From assembly GCA_003266065.1 (NCBI GenBank), contig MUZY01000002.1, positions 1-5,996 on the forward strand: a DNA stretch of 5,996 bases, in the 5' to 3' direction. The notes under the pieces were generated by a model that made no database searches, was not told the origin of the DNA, and saw nothing but the letters and a program-made list of their open reading frames with translations. This stretch comes from Methanosphaera sp. rholeuAM130 (lineage in GTDB: Archaea > Methanobacteriota > Methanobacteria > Methanobacteriales > Methanobacteriaceae). Shown here one piece after another: positions 1 through 5,580 of this stretch. The position numbers and the translations under genes are program-made. Numbering within the stretch: the first letter of the stretch is position 1; every line of letters starts with the position of its first letter.

Positions 1-9
1 GGTTTTTTC

Positions 10-789
10 ATGTCTAGAACACAAATCATATTAAAATGTAATGATAGGAATACGGCTTCAGAGCTTATTGACGGAATTTTGGATTCCAAACGATATGATC
101 ACATTCAAAAAAACGGTGAAGACTACTGGAAACAGGGCTTGGGTGTTACTGAATCTCCTAAGTTTATACGATATTACTTTGATGAAGAAAATATAATTCT
201 GGAAGGATGGGTAAGTAACTTCGGTAAGGAAAGTAATTTGGATGGTGTTATAGGAGCTCTTCCTAAAAATTCATGCAAAAAGGTATTGAATGAAATTAAA
301 GATAGGATTGAAGAGTTAAATAGCCAACCAATATCTGCTGATGGTCTTCAACAATTCAATTCCAATAATGGCAATGTTAATGTTGATAATTCAATCAATC
401 ACTCTAATCATGATTCAACTCAAGTTATAGGTAGAACATTTATTAAAAGTCAACCAACTGCTCACAAATCAGCTGAAAATAATATGAATTCATTATTAAA
501 CAATTCGAATATGCAATCAAACGCTTCAATTGACAACTCCAACAACCTATCTTCAAATAATGGGAATCAGAATAAATCAGCATCCAACGGTTTTATTCCA
601 AAACGGTATAGGGGAAGCATATTGACAAATATCTTTGAGATATTGATTGCGTTGTTTTACATCTATGGTGCATCAACCGGTTATTTGGTACTTAGGTTTA
701 CGGATAGTAGTGAAGCGTTGATATTGGTGGCAATAATAATTTTGATTCATGGTATTGTTTCATTAATTTTGAACTTATCTGAGAAATAA
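10..789 (+). CDS. Hypothetical protein: soluble N-terminal domain, Asn/Ser-rich linker, two C-terminal membrane helices
   Basis: I do not recognise this 259-residue protein. Three parts are visible. Residues 1-103 look like a compact, charged alpha/beta domain (beginning MSRTQIILKC and ending in a Lys/Glu-rich helix). Residues about 105-195 are a low-complexity linker dominated by Asn, Ser and Gln with short NNSN/SNN/NNGN runs. Residues about 204-226 and 236-255 are two hydrophobic helices separated by a short loop (FTDSSEA). The basic stretch KRYR at 198-201 just before the first helix suggests, by the positive-inside rule, a cytoplasmic N-terminal domain tethered to the membrane by a tail hairpin. 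There is no signal peptide, zinc ribbon or catalytic motif. The frame is open to the window's left edge, so an upstream start cannot be excluded; GG at positions 1-2 could be the end of a ribosome-binding site seven or so bases before this ATG. The gene converges on nfo. That it is a real gene is fairly sure; its function is unknown. Confidence 0.8.
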   Translation: MSRTQIILKCNDRNTASELIDGILDSKRYDHIQKNGEDYWKQGLGVTESPKFIRYYFDEENIILEGWVSNFGKESNLDGVIGALPKNSCKKVLNEIKDRIEELNSQPISADGLQQFNSNNGNVNVDNSINHSNHDSTQVIGRTFIKSQPTAHKSAENNMNSLLNNSNMQSNASIDNSNNLSSNNGNQNKSASNGFIPKRYRGSILTNIFEILIALFYIYGASTGYLVLRFTDSSEALILVAIIILIHGIVSLILNLSEK

Positions 790-797
790 TCCACTAC

Positions 798-822
798 TTT
801 TTTTTTAAACATTATCTTTTTT
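798..822 (+). terminator. Oligo-T terminator after the membrane-anchored hypothetical gene
   Basis: A run of nine T (798-806) begins nine bases after the TAA stop and is followed by a second run of six T (817-822). There is no clear hairpin before it. Archaeal RNA polymerase can stop at T-runs alone, so this is a plausible terminator for the upstream plus-strand gene. The rest of the spacer to 976 is AT-rich and holds no gene I can support. Confidence 0.5.
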
Positions 823-948
823 AATTATTGCATGTATATCTGTTATGTAAAAATTATAATTGTTTTAGTTTGATGTAATAATATTTGTTTTGCTATAAAT
901 AATTTAACTTGTTTTTGAACTTAATGTCCATTTAATTCATGATATCGT

Positions 949-963
949 TAAAATAATAAAAAT
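949..963 (-). terminator. Possible T-rich terminator of nfo
   Basis: Read on the minus strand, the first bases beyond the nfo stop contain a T5 run and a T4 run separated by ATTA (plus-strand A-runs at 958-962 and 950-953). This fits an archaeal T-run terminator facing the oppositely oriented upstream gene. There is no stem before it, and A/T runs are common in this spacer, so the call is weak. Confidence 0.3.
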
Positions 964-976
964 AGAATTGGATGGA

Positions 977-1810
977 TTAATCTTCATATAATCCTCTCAG
1001 TAATTTTATCTCCTCTTTATATCCTTCAACGTCATTGGGTGTTTCCAGGAAGAAGGGCAATTTCTTTAACTTTTCATGGTTAATGATATCAGAAATGGCA
1101 TCCAAACCGATTTTTCCTTCACCAATCTTTTCATGCCTATCCTTATGGCTATTCAATCCATACATGCTGTCGTTCAAATGTATTGCCTTAAGCCTGTCAA
1201 GCCCTATGACATCATCGAATTCATCAAGTACGCCGTCCAGATCATTTACGATGTCATAACCAGCATCATACACATGACATGTATCAAGGCAAACGCCTAT
1301 TTTCTCATCCATATTGACCCTGTCAATGATACATTGTAATTCATCAAATGTCCTGCCAATCTCAGTACCTTTTCCGGCCATTGTCTCAAGCAGTATGGTG
1401 GTTTTCAAGTCATCGGTAATCAGATTATTCAAGGAATTGCTTATAAACTCAATGCCCTTATCAGCTCCCTGTCCCACATGACTTCCTGGATGAAAGTTGT
1501 ACATGTTATTTGGAAGGTAACTTAATCGTTTCAAATCGTCTTCAAACAATTCATATGCATTTTGTCTGGTTTTTTCTGATTTGCTGGCAAGATTGATTAC
1601 GTAAGGTGCGTGGGCAAGTATCACATCAATTGAACTGTTGTCCATAATCTCCTCAAATTTTGAAATGTCATCCAAATCCAATTCCTTTGCCTTGCCGCCG
1701 CGGGGACTTCTGGGGAAGAATTGAAATGTGTTGGCATCAATGCTCAAAGCTTCCAATCCTATATTTTCAAAACCTTTATTAATAGATAAATGTGAACCGA
1801 TAGTAAACAT
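977..1810 (-). CDS. nfo: Endonuclease IV (deoxyribonuclease IV, AP endonuclease family 2)
   Basis: Base-excision-repair enzyme that cuts the DNA backbone 5' of abasic sites, using a three-metal centre in a TIM barrel. With the ATG at 1810 as residue 1 (277 aa, close to the usual 280), the nine metal ligands known from E. coli Nfo all have counterparts: H67 in AHAPY, H107 in FHPGSH, E142 in LLETMAG, D176 and H179 in CLDTCHVYDAG, H211 in IHLND, D224 and H226 in KDRHE, and E256 in FLETP. The glycine-rich GEGKIG segment after DRHE is also typical. The frame runs five codons further to a TTG at 1825, but that extension contains GGAGA (minus strand, 1823-1819), a Shine-Dalgarno lying eight bases before the ATG at 1810, so the ATG is chosen. 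It is divergent from the SDR gene at 1960 and convergent with the hypothetical gene at 10. No missing residue or frameshift is seen. Identification is near certain. Confidence 0.97.
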   Translation of the reverse strand: MFTIGSHLSINKGFENIGLEALSIDANTFQFFPRSPRGGKAKELDLDDISKFEEIMDNSSIDVILAHAPYVINLASKSEKTRQNAYELFEDDLKRLSYLPNNMYNFHPGSHVGQGADKGIEFISNSLNNLITDDLKTTILLETMAGKGTEIGRTFDELQCIIDRVNMDEKIGVCLDTCHVYDAGYDIVNDLDGVLDEFDDVIGLDRLKAIHLNDSMYGLNSHKDRHEKIGEGKIGLDAISDIINHEKLKKLPFFLETPNDVEGYKEEIKLLRGLYED

Positions 1811-1869
1811 ATTAAAAATCTCCAAAATTCGTTCTGATTAATTTTTCTCTACTAATTACTTTGCATCTT

Positions 1870-1899
1870 TTTGTTGAAATAAATATTCCTTTCAACAAA
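1870..1899. promoter_or_regulatory. Perfect 10-bp inverted repeat in the divergent nfo/SDR promoter region (candidate operator)
   Basis: TTTGTTGAAA (1870-1879) and TTTCAACAAA (1890-1899) are exact reverse complements separated by ten bases, so the half-site centres are 20 bp apart, about two helical turns. The spacer TAAATATTCC contains a TATA-like element readable on both strands; on the minus strand it is preceded by a purine-rich GAAAGGA stretch resembling a BRE, at a sensible distance for an nfo transcript starting near 1855. The arrangement fits a dimeric regulator that would block the TATA box. No known operator is recognised; a regulatory role is inference. Confidence 0.5.
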
Positions 1900-1906
1900 T
1901 TTTAAT

Positions 1907-1914
1907 AATATAAA
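1907..1914 (+). promoter_or_regulatory. TATA-like box for the SDR gene at 1960
   Basis: AATATAAA lies about 25 bases before an expected transcript start near 1935, which would leave a short leader carrying the GAGG ribosome-binding site (1950-1953). It also argues against the in-frame ATG at 1915, which would lie upstream of that transcript start. Placement is by pattern only, in an AT-rich spacer. Confidence 0.4.
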
Positions 1915-1959
1915 ATGATAAACCTAAGTATAATCAATAAAATTTTTAAGAGGGAGTTT

Positions 1960-2901
1960 ATGGAAACAAATAGGATACTTGTTACCGGTGGAGCAGGATT
2001 TATAGGAACAAATCTCGTAAATGAATTAAGAAGCCGGGGACATGAAGTTATAGCGGCAGATTTATTGAATAACGAACGTGACGATTACGTACGTACGGAT
2101 GTACGTTATTACAGACAACTGGAAAGAACCTTTGAAGATGAAGGTCCATTCGACTATGTATATCATTTGGCCGCAGAATATGGCAGATGGAATGGGGAAG
2201 CGTACTATGAGAATCTGTGGCAGACAAATGTCATCGGTACAAAGAATATGCTCAGATTACAGGAAAAAAATAAGTTCAGAATGATATTCTTCTCATCAGC
2301 GGAAGTATATGGTGATTATGATGGAATCATGACGGAGGACGTCATGGAAAAAAATCCAATAAAGGACACATATCAAATGAATGACTATGCCATAAGCAAA
2401 TGGGCCGGTGAATTAATGTGCATGAACTCGGCAACCATGCATGAAACCGAAACGGTACGTGTAAGGCCGGTTAATTGTTACGGTCCGGGAGAGCATTACA
2501 CACCATATCGTGGATTCATACCAAAATTCATATACTTATCTTTACACAATCAGCCGTACACTGTATTTAAAGGTCATAAAAGAATAATCGATTATGTTGG
2601 AGATACTGCTAAGACCTTTGCCAATATAGTTGATAACTTCAAGGCAGGAGAAGCATACAATATAGGCGGAAATCAGGAATGGGAAATGGACATCAAGGAC
2701 TACTCCGACTTGGTACTTAAAGCGACAGGCCGTGATGACTCACTTGTCACCTATGAGGAAGCCGAAGCGTTCACGACAAAAGTAAAAACCATAGACTTTT
2801 CAAAATCAATTAGGGACTTAAAACATGATCCTAAGGTAAAGCCCGAAGAGGGAATTAAAAAAACGGCTGAGTGGATGAAATGGTATTATAGATTGGAATA
2901 A
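1960..2901 (+). CDS. NAD-dependent nucleotide-sugar epimerase/dehydratase (extended SDR)
   Basis: Cytoplasmic extended-SDR enzyme of 313 residues that should oxidise and then epimerise, dehydrate or decarboxylate a nucleotide-activated sugar. The Rossmann motif GGAGFIG is at residues 10-16, and D34 at the end of the second strand suggests NAD rather than NADP. Other family marks are YHLAA (68-72), SSAEVYG (112-118), the catalytic pair Y143 and K147 in YAISK, RPVNCYGPG (169-177) and the substrate-side R208 before DYVGD. E115 matches the Glu of RmlB dehydratases and of UDP-glucuronate decarboxylases, but the preceding residue is Ala rather than Asp or Ser, so the reaction is undecided. The frame begins at an ATG at 1915, but that has no ribosome-binding site and lies on the TATA-like box; the ATG at 1960 follows AAGAGGGAG and opens directly into the first Rossmann strand. 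Divergent from nfo and convergent with the GT4 gene; probably transcribed alone. Family certain, substrate unknown. Confidence 0.92.
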   Translation: METNRILVTGGAGFIGTNLVNELRSRGHEVIAADLLNNERDDYVRTDVRYYRQLERTFEDEGPFDYVYHLAAEYGRWNGEAYYENLWQTNVIGTKNMLRLQEKNKFRMIFFSSAEVYGDYDGIMTEDVMEKNPIKDTYQMNDYAISKWAGELMCMNSATMHETETVRVRPVNCYGPGEHYTPYRGFIPKFIYLSLHNQPYTVFKGHKRIIDYVGDTAKTFANIVDNFKAGEAYNIGGNQEWEMDIKDYSDLVLKATGRDDSLVTYEEAEAFTTKVKTIDFSKSIRDLKHDPKVKPEEGIKKTAEWMKWYYRLE

Positions 2902-2922
2902 TACCATCAATAACTTTTTTTT
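2880..2922 (+). terminator. Intrinsic hairpin terminator overlapping the SDR stop codon
   Basis: ATGGTATTAT (2880-2889) and ATAATACCAT (2898-2907) are perfect 10-bp complements around an eight-base loop, and T8 follows at 2915-2922. The stem includes the last codons and the TAA stop (2899-2901). More T-runs follow at 2927-2932, 2951-2956 and 2976-2982. This is a bacterial-style hairpin plus T-run, stronger than is usual for archaeal T-run terminators. Confidence 0.65.
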
Positions 2923-2934
2923 GACATTTTTTGC

Positions 2935-2956
2935 ATGATTATTTCAATCATTTTTT
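2935..2956 (+). terminator. Second, weaker hairpin plus T-run
   Basis: ATGATT (2935-2940) and AATCAT (2946-2951) can pair around a five-base loop, with T6 at 2951-2956. It may back up the stronger terminator just upstream. The stem is AT-rich, so chance occurrence is possible. No comparable T-run is seen on the minus strand for the convergent GT4 gene. Confidence 0.3.
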
Positions 2957-3024
2957 CTTTTCAATTCTCCGATAATTTTTTTAGGGGTTTTGTCTGTATT
3001 AATCAGTGTTTATTTTAAGCATTT

Positions 3025-4152
3025 TTATTTTTCAATGGAATTGATTGCATCGTTTAATTTTTTACCGATGACCTCTTTAGTGTAGTTTTTGGATTGTTCA
3101 TAGCCCTCCTCTTGCAGCTTTTCATATAGCTTCTCGTCATTCAACAGCTTTAAGATACATTCACTTAAACCCCTGTAATCCTTTGGCTTGAAGAACAATC
3201 CTCCTTTTTTGCCGCTGGCTTCCACTACAGGATCGATTTCTGCCGCCACAAAGGGGGTCTTAAGCGACAATGCCTCTATTACGACAATGCCAAATCCTTC
3301 AACAATACTTGGAAGACAGAATATCCTTGATGAATTGACTACTTTCATGACGTCCTCGTGCTTTTCAACAAAACCCAGGAATTCCACGTTATCCTCGAGG
3401 TTCAACTCTTTTGTCAATTCTTTCAAATCATCTTCAAGTGGGCCGGTACCTATAATTTTGCATTGTATGTCGGGAATGCTTTTTTTTACAATATTTACCG
3501 CACGAATAAGGTCTTCAACCCGTTTATATTCGACAAGCCGTGCCACACAGCTTATTGTAGGTTTTTTGTAACTGTCCGATTCAACACTTGGAAAGTCAAC
3601 GATGTTGTGAATGGTTTTTACCTTGCTTTCATCCACATACTTCAGAAGATTCTTTTTCGTAAAGTCACTGACGGGCAGTATCAGGTCAATGTCCTGTTTA
3701 AGAAAATCCCTCTCAAGCACTTCACCGAATAATCCTGTTATGCCCATATTCTTTACCCAATTTCCAATCCACACGTCATGATAACGTGCAACCAAAGGTA
3801 TTGAGTGTTTCTTTGCAATCTTATCTGCTATTGGGTATGTTATGAAGTTGTATCCGATTACCATGTCAATGTCATCAAGTTTCCTGCCTACATTCAATGA
3901 ATCTCTCATGAAGTTCAATCTGCTCATGAAAGACCCCTTTTGAACATAGCCCCTTTTTTTGCCGCAACATATTACGTGAATGTCATCGATGTAGAATTCA
4001 TCATTTTCATTGTCCTCTTTTGACGTTAAGACAGTAACGTTATTGTATTTTGACAGTTCATGTGCCTCGTTGAAAGCACATACCTCTACGCCGCCCTTTA
4101 TGTCCAGGTCATTGCTGTGTGGAAAGTACTCTGTTACAATGCATATGTTCAT
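3025..4152 (-). CDS. Family 4 glycosyltransferase (GT-B fold, Glycos_transf_1 type)
   Basis: Predicted cytoplasmic or membrane-associated retaining glycosyltransferase (375 aa, a usual length) that moves a sugar from a nucleotide donor to a glycan or lipid-linked acceptor. The N-terminal acceptor domain has GGVE at residues 20-23; after the hinge the donor domain has VARLVEYKR (203-211, with K210 and R211 for the donor phosphates), IGTGPL (234-239) and the EX7E signature EGFGIVVIEAL (285-295, E285 and E293). There is no signal peptide or membrane helix. The open frame runs to a GTG at 4161, but that GTG is inside AAGGTGA, a near-perfect ribosome-binding site (plus-strand 4158-4164) lying five bases before the ATG at 4152; the ATG is therefore the start. 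It follows the SDR gene at 4203-5429 by 50 bases on the same strand, suggesting co-transcription and a sugar supplied by that enzyme. Donor and acceptor cannot be told from sequence. Confidence 0.92.
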   Translation of the reverse strand: MNICIVTEYFPHSNDLDIKGGVEVCAFNEAHELSKYNNVTVLTSKEDNENDEFYIDDIHVICCGKKRGYVQKGSFMSRLNFMRDSLNVGRKLDDIDMVIGYNFITYPIADKIAKKHSIPLVARYHDVWIGNWVKNMGITGLFGEVLERDFLKQDIDLILPVSDFTKKNLLKYVDESKVKTIHNIVDFPSVESDSYKKPTISCVARLVEYKRVEDLIRAVNIVKKSIPDIQCKIIGTGPLEDDLKELTKELNLEDNVEFLGFVEKHEDVMKVVNSSRIFCLPSIVEGFGIVVIEALSLKTPFVAAEIDPVVEASGKKGGLFFKPKDYRGLSECILKLLNDEKLYEKLQEEGYEQSKNYTKEVIGKKLNDAINSIEK

Positions 4153-4157
4153 ATATT

Positions 4158-4164
4158 TCACCTT
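4158..4164 (-). promoter_or_regulatory. Ribosome-binding site that decides the GT4 start
   Basis: The minus strand reads AAGGTGA, five bases and then ATG. AGGTGA complements the conserved 3' end of 16S rRNA. The GTG in it would be the start of the longest open frame, which is why that longer reading is rejected. Confidence 0.75.
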
Positions 4165-4202
4165 GGTTCTAGTTATCGTATTGAAAGATTATTTTTGTAT
4201 TA

Positions 4203-5429
4203 TTAATCATTGATTTTCATGTAGTCATTTAACTGATCCTTGATTATGTTACTAACTTCATATTTTTTATTAAAGCCAATCGCTTCTATTTTACCGGTAT
4301 CCGATAATAATATGGGAACGTCCGACGGTCTGAAACGCTCCGGATTAAAGACTATTCTGATTTCTTTGTTATCCGTATCGACGTTTATTCCCTTGTCTTT
4401 AATGGTGTATTCCAATTCGTCATCCAAGAACATGGAGTCAACCTTTGTTTTCTTGAAATGCACGTCAAAGTATTTGTCCTCGTTGATTTCCGTTGGATTC
4501 GATATCTTCTTATCGCCGTTAAATGTTTCGATTCTGTTGACGTTAAATCCTGCCTCTTGGATACTTAGCAAGATGTATGACAGTATGGAATTTGTACGCA
4601 TGGATCCCTGATTGTATACCTCACCGCTTTCGGCATCTTGTGCCAGCGTCAAATATGATTCTATCATATCGTCAATATGGGTCCAATCACGCAGGGCATT
4701 GACGTTTCCGATATTTATGGTGTCCGTCTTGTTGCTGATAATGTCGGCTACCTGGCTGGTGATGACGCTGGTTACGAAGTCTTTTCCGCGGCCTGCCCCT
4801 TCATGATTGAAGCATCTGGCGACGATGCAGTCCAAGTCGTATGAATTGAAGTAGTTTCTAGTCAGGAATTCACCGTTGACCTTGCTGGTTGCATATGGAT
4901 TCATTGGTCTTAGGGGATTGTTTTCGTTTATTGCCAATTCACTCTCAAATTCATTTCCTATAGATGGGAATATGCTCCTGTATTTCTTTTGTATCTCCAG
5001 GTACTGTTTCTTGGATGAGATTACAAGTCCGTATTCGTCACCGGAACCGGCAAAGATCATACGGCCTTCGCACTCATTTTGACGAATTGCTTCAAGCAGA
5101 TTCAAAGTTCCCGTAGCGTTAACTTCATATGTAAGTTTGGGGTTTTTAAATGAAATTGGTACAAATGATTGTGCCGCCAAGTGAAAGATGTAATCCGGTC
5201 GTGATTCGCACAGTGCATTGGATATTGATGTGACGTCGGTTAAATCTCCAATAATGGGATTAAATTTACGTTCAATGTTTTTGTTTACTAAATTAGGTGA
5301 GTTAACCTTTGAACTATTTCTAATTAATCCATAAACATTAACGTTTTCATCAATCAATCGTTTAGCCAAGTAAGAACCTACAAAGCCGTTGATGCCTGTG
5401 ATCAATACATTTTTATTCTTCCAATTCAT
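4203..5429 (-). CDS. GDP-mannose 4,6-dehydratase / GDP-6-deoxymannose reductase-like extended SDR
   Basis: Predicted cytoplasmic NADP-type SDR of 408 residues making a deoxy- or otherwise modified nucleotide sugar. Visible marks: GINGFVG (12-18), R37 after the second strand (as in NADP-using GDP-mannose dehydratases), GDLTD (61-65), HLAAQSFVPISF (83-94), GSGDEYG (128-134), catalytic Y179 and K183 in YATSK, FNHEGAGRG (207-215), RDW (247-249) and RPSDVP (367-372). HLAAQS, FNHE and RDW recall GDP-mannose 4,6-dehydratase, whereas GSGDEYG and RPSDVP recall GDP-6-deoxy-D-mannose reductase, so the reaction is not settled. It is longer than typical members (about 310-370): extra sequence lies between residues about 135 and 170 and again at about 305-355. 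The longest frame starts at TTG (5441), which overlaps a weak GGG ribosome-binding site; the ATG at 5429, seven bases later, is preferred. It is the first gene of a likely two-gene operon with the GT4 gene and is divergent from the GT2 gene. Confidence 0.9.
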   Translation of the reverse strand: MNWKNKNVLITGINGFVGSYLAKRLIDENVNVYGLIRNSSKVNSPNLVNKNIERKFNPIIGDLTDVTSISNALCESRPDYIFHLAAQSFVPISFKNPKLTYEVNATGTLNLLEAIRQNECEGRMIFAGSGDEYGLVISSKKQYLEIQKKYRSIFPSIGNEFESELAINENNPLRPMNPYATSKVNGEFLTRNYFNSYDLDCIVARCFNHEGAGRGKDFVTSVITSQVADIISNKTDTINIGNVNALRDWTHIDDMIESYLTLAQDAESGEVYNQGSMRTNSILSYILLSIQEAGFNVNRIETFNGDKKISNPTEINEDKYFDVHFKKTKVDSMFLDDELEYTIKDKGINVDTDNKEIRIVFNPERFRPSDVPILLSDTGKIEAIGFNKKYEVSNIIKDQLNDYMKIND

Positions 5430-5531
5430 GTGTATGCCCAACTTAAATTCGATTAATAATAGTTATATCATTAATCTATTTTATTCTTAACTATGGGTTA
5501 AAAAATATAATAGTCTGAACAACTAAATATA

Positions 5532-5540
5532 TTTATAATA
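5532..5540 (+). promoter_or_regulatory. TATA-like box for the GT2 gene
   Basis: TTTATAATA lies about 25 bases before an expected transcript start near 5560, leaving a leader of about 20 bases that would contain AAGGAG (5564-5569). The spacer 5430-5580 must also carry the promoter of the minus-strand SDR gene; several TATA-like stretches read on that strand and I cannot choose one. Confidence 0.45.
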
Positions 5541-5563
5541 TGGAATATTATTTTTTATTTTTT

Positions 5564-5569
5564 AAGGAG
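5564..5569 (+). promoter_or_regulatory. Ribosome-binding site of the GT2 gene
   Basis: AAGGAG matches the Shine-Dalgarno consensus but sits 11 bases before the ATG at 5581, longer than the 5-8 bases seen for the other genes here. No in-frame ATG, GTG or TTG lies closer, so the ATG at 5581 stands. Confidence 0.7.
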
Positions 5570-5580
5570 TTGTAAAATCG

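Noticed and set aside
481..585. Possible DNA repeat array in the hypothetical gene
   Set aside because: The repetition is of Asn and Ser residues, with mixed codons and no constant DNA unit, so it is a low-complexity protein linker rather than a DNA repeat.
893..901. TATAAATAA on the plus strand in the spacer before nfo, suggesting a promoter for an antisense or small RNA
   Set aside because: AT-rich spacers give such strings by chance, and no plus-strand gene, stem-loop or terminator follows that would define a transcript.
1035..1339. Two overlapping plus-strand open frames of 74 and 87 codons opposite nfo
   Set aside because: They lie entirely antisense to a well-conserved nfo gene, have no ribosome-binding site that I can see, and their translations show no domain-like pattern.
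2086..2106. Cluster of ACGT/TACGT palindromic tetramers in the SDR gene
   Set aside because: It is fully explained as codons for the YVRTDVRY stretch; only three units occur and they are not evenly spaced.
2078..2284. 68-codon plus-strand frame inside the SDR gene
   Set aside because: It is a frame-shifted shadow of the SDR coding sequence, whose own frame carries all the family motifs.
3188..3732. Two long plus-strand frames (127 and 124 codons) opposite the GT4 gene
   Set aside because: Antisense shadows; the minus-strand frame carries the GT4 signature and spans the whole region.
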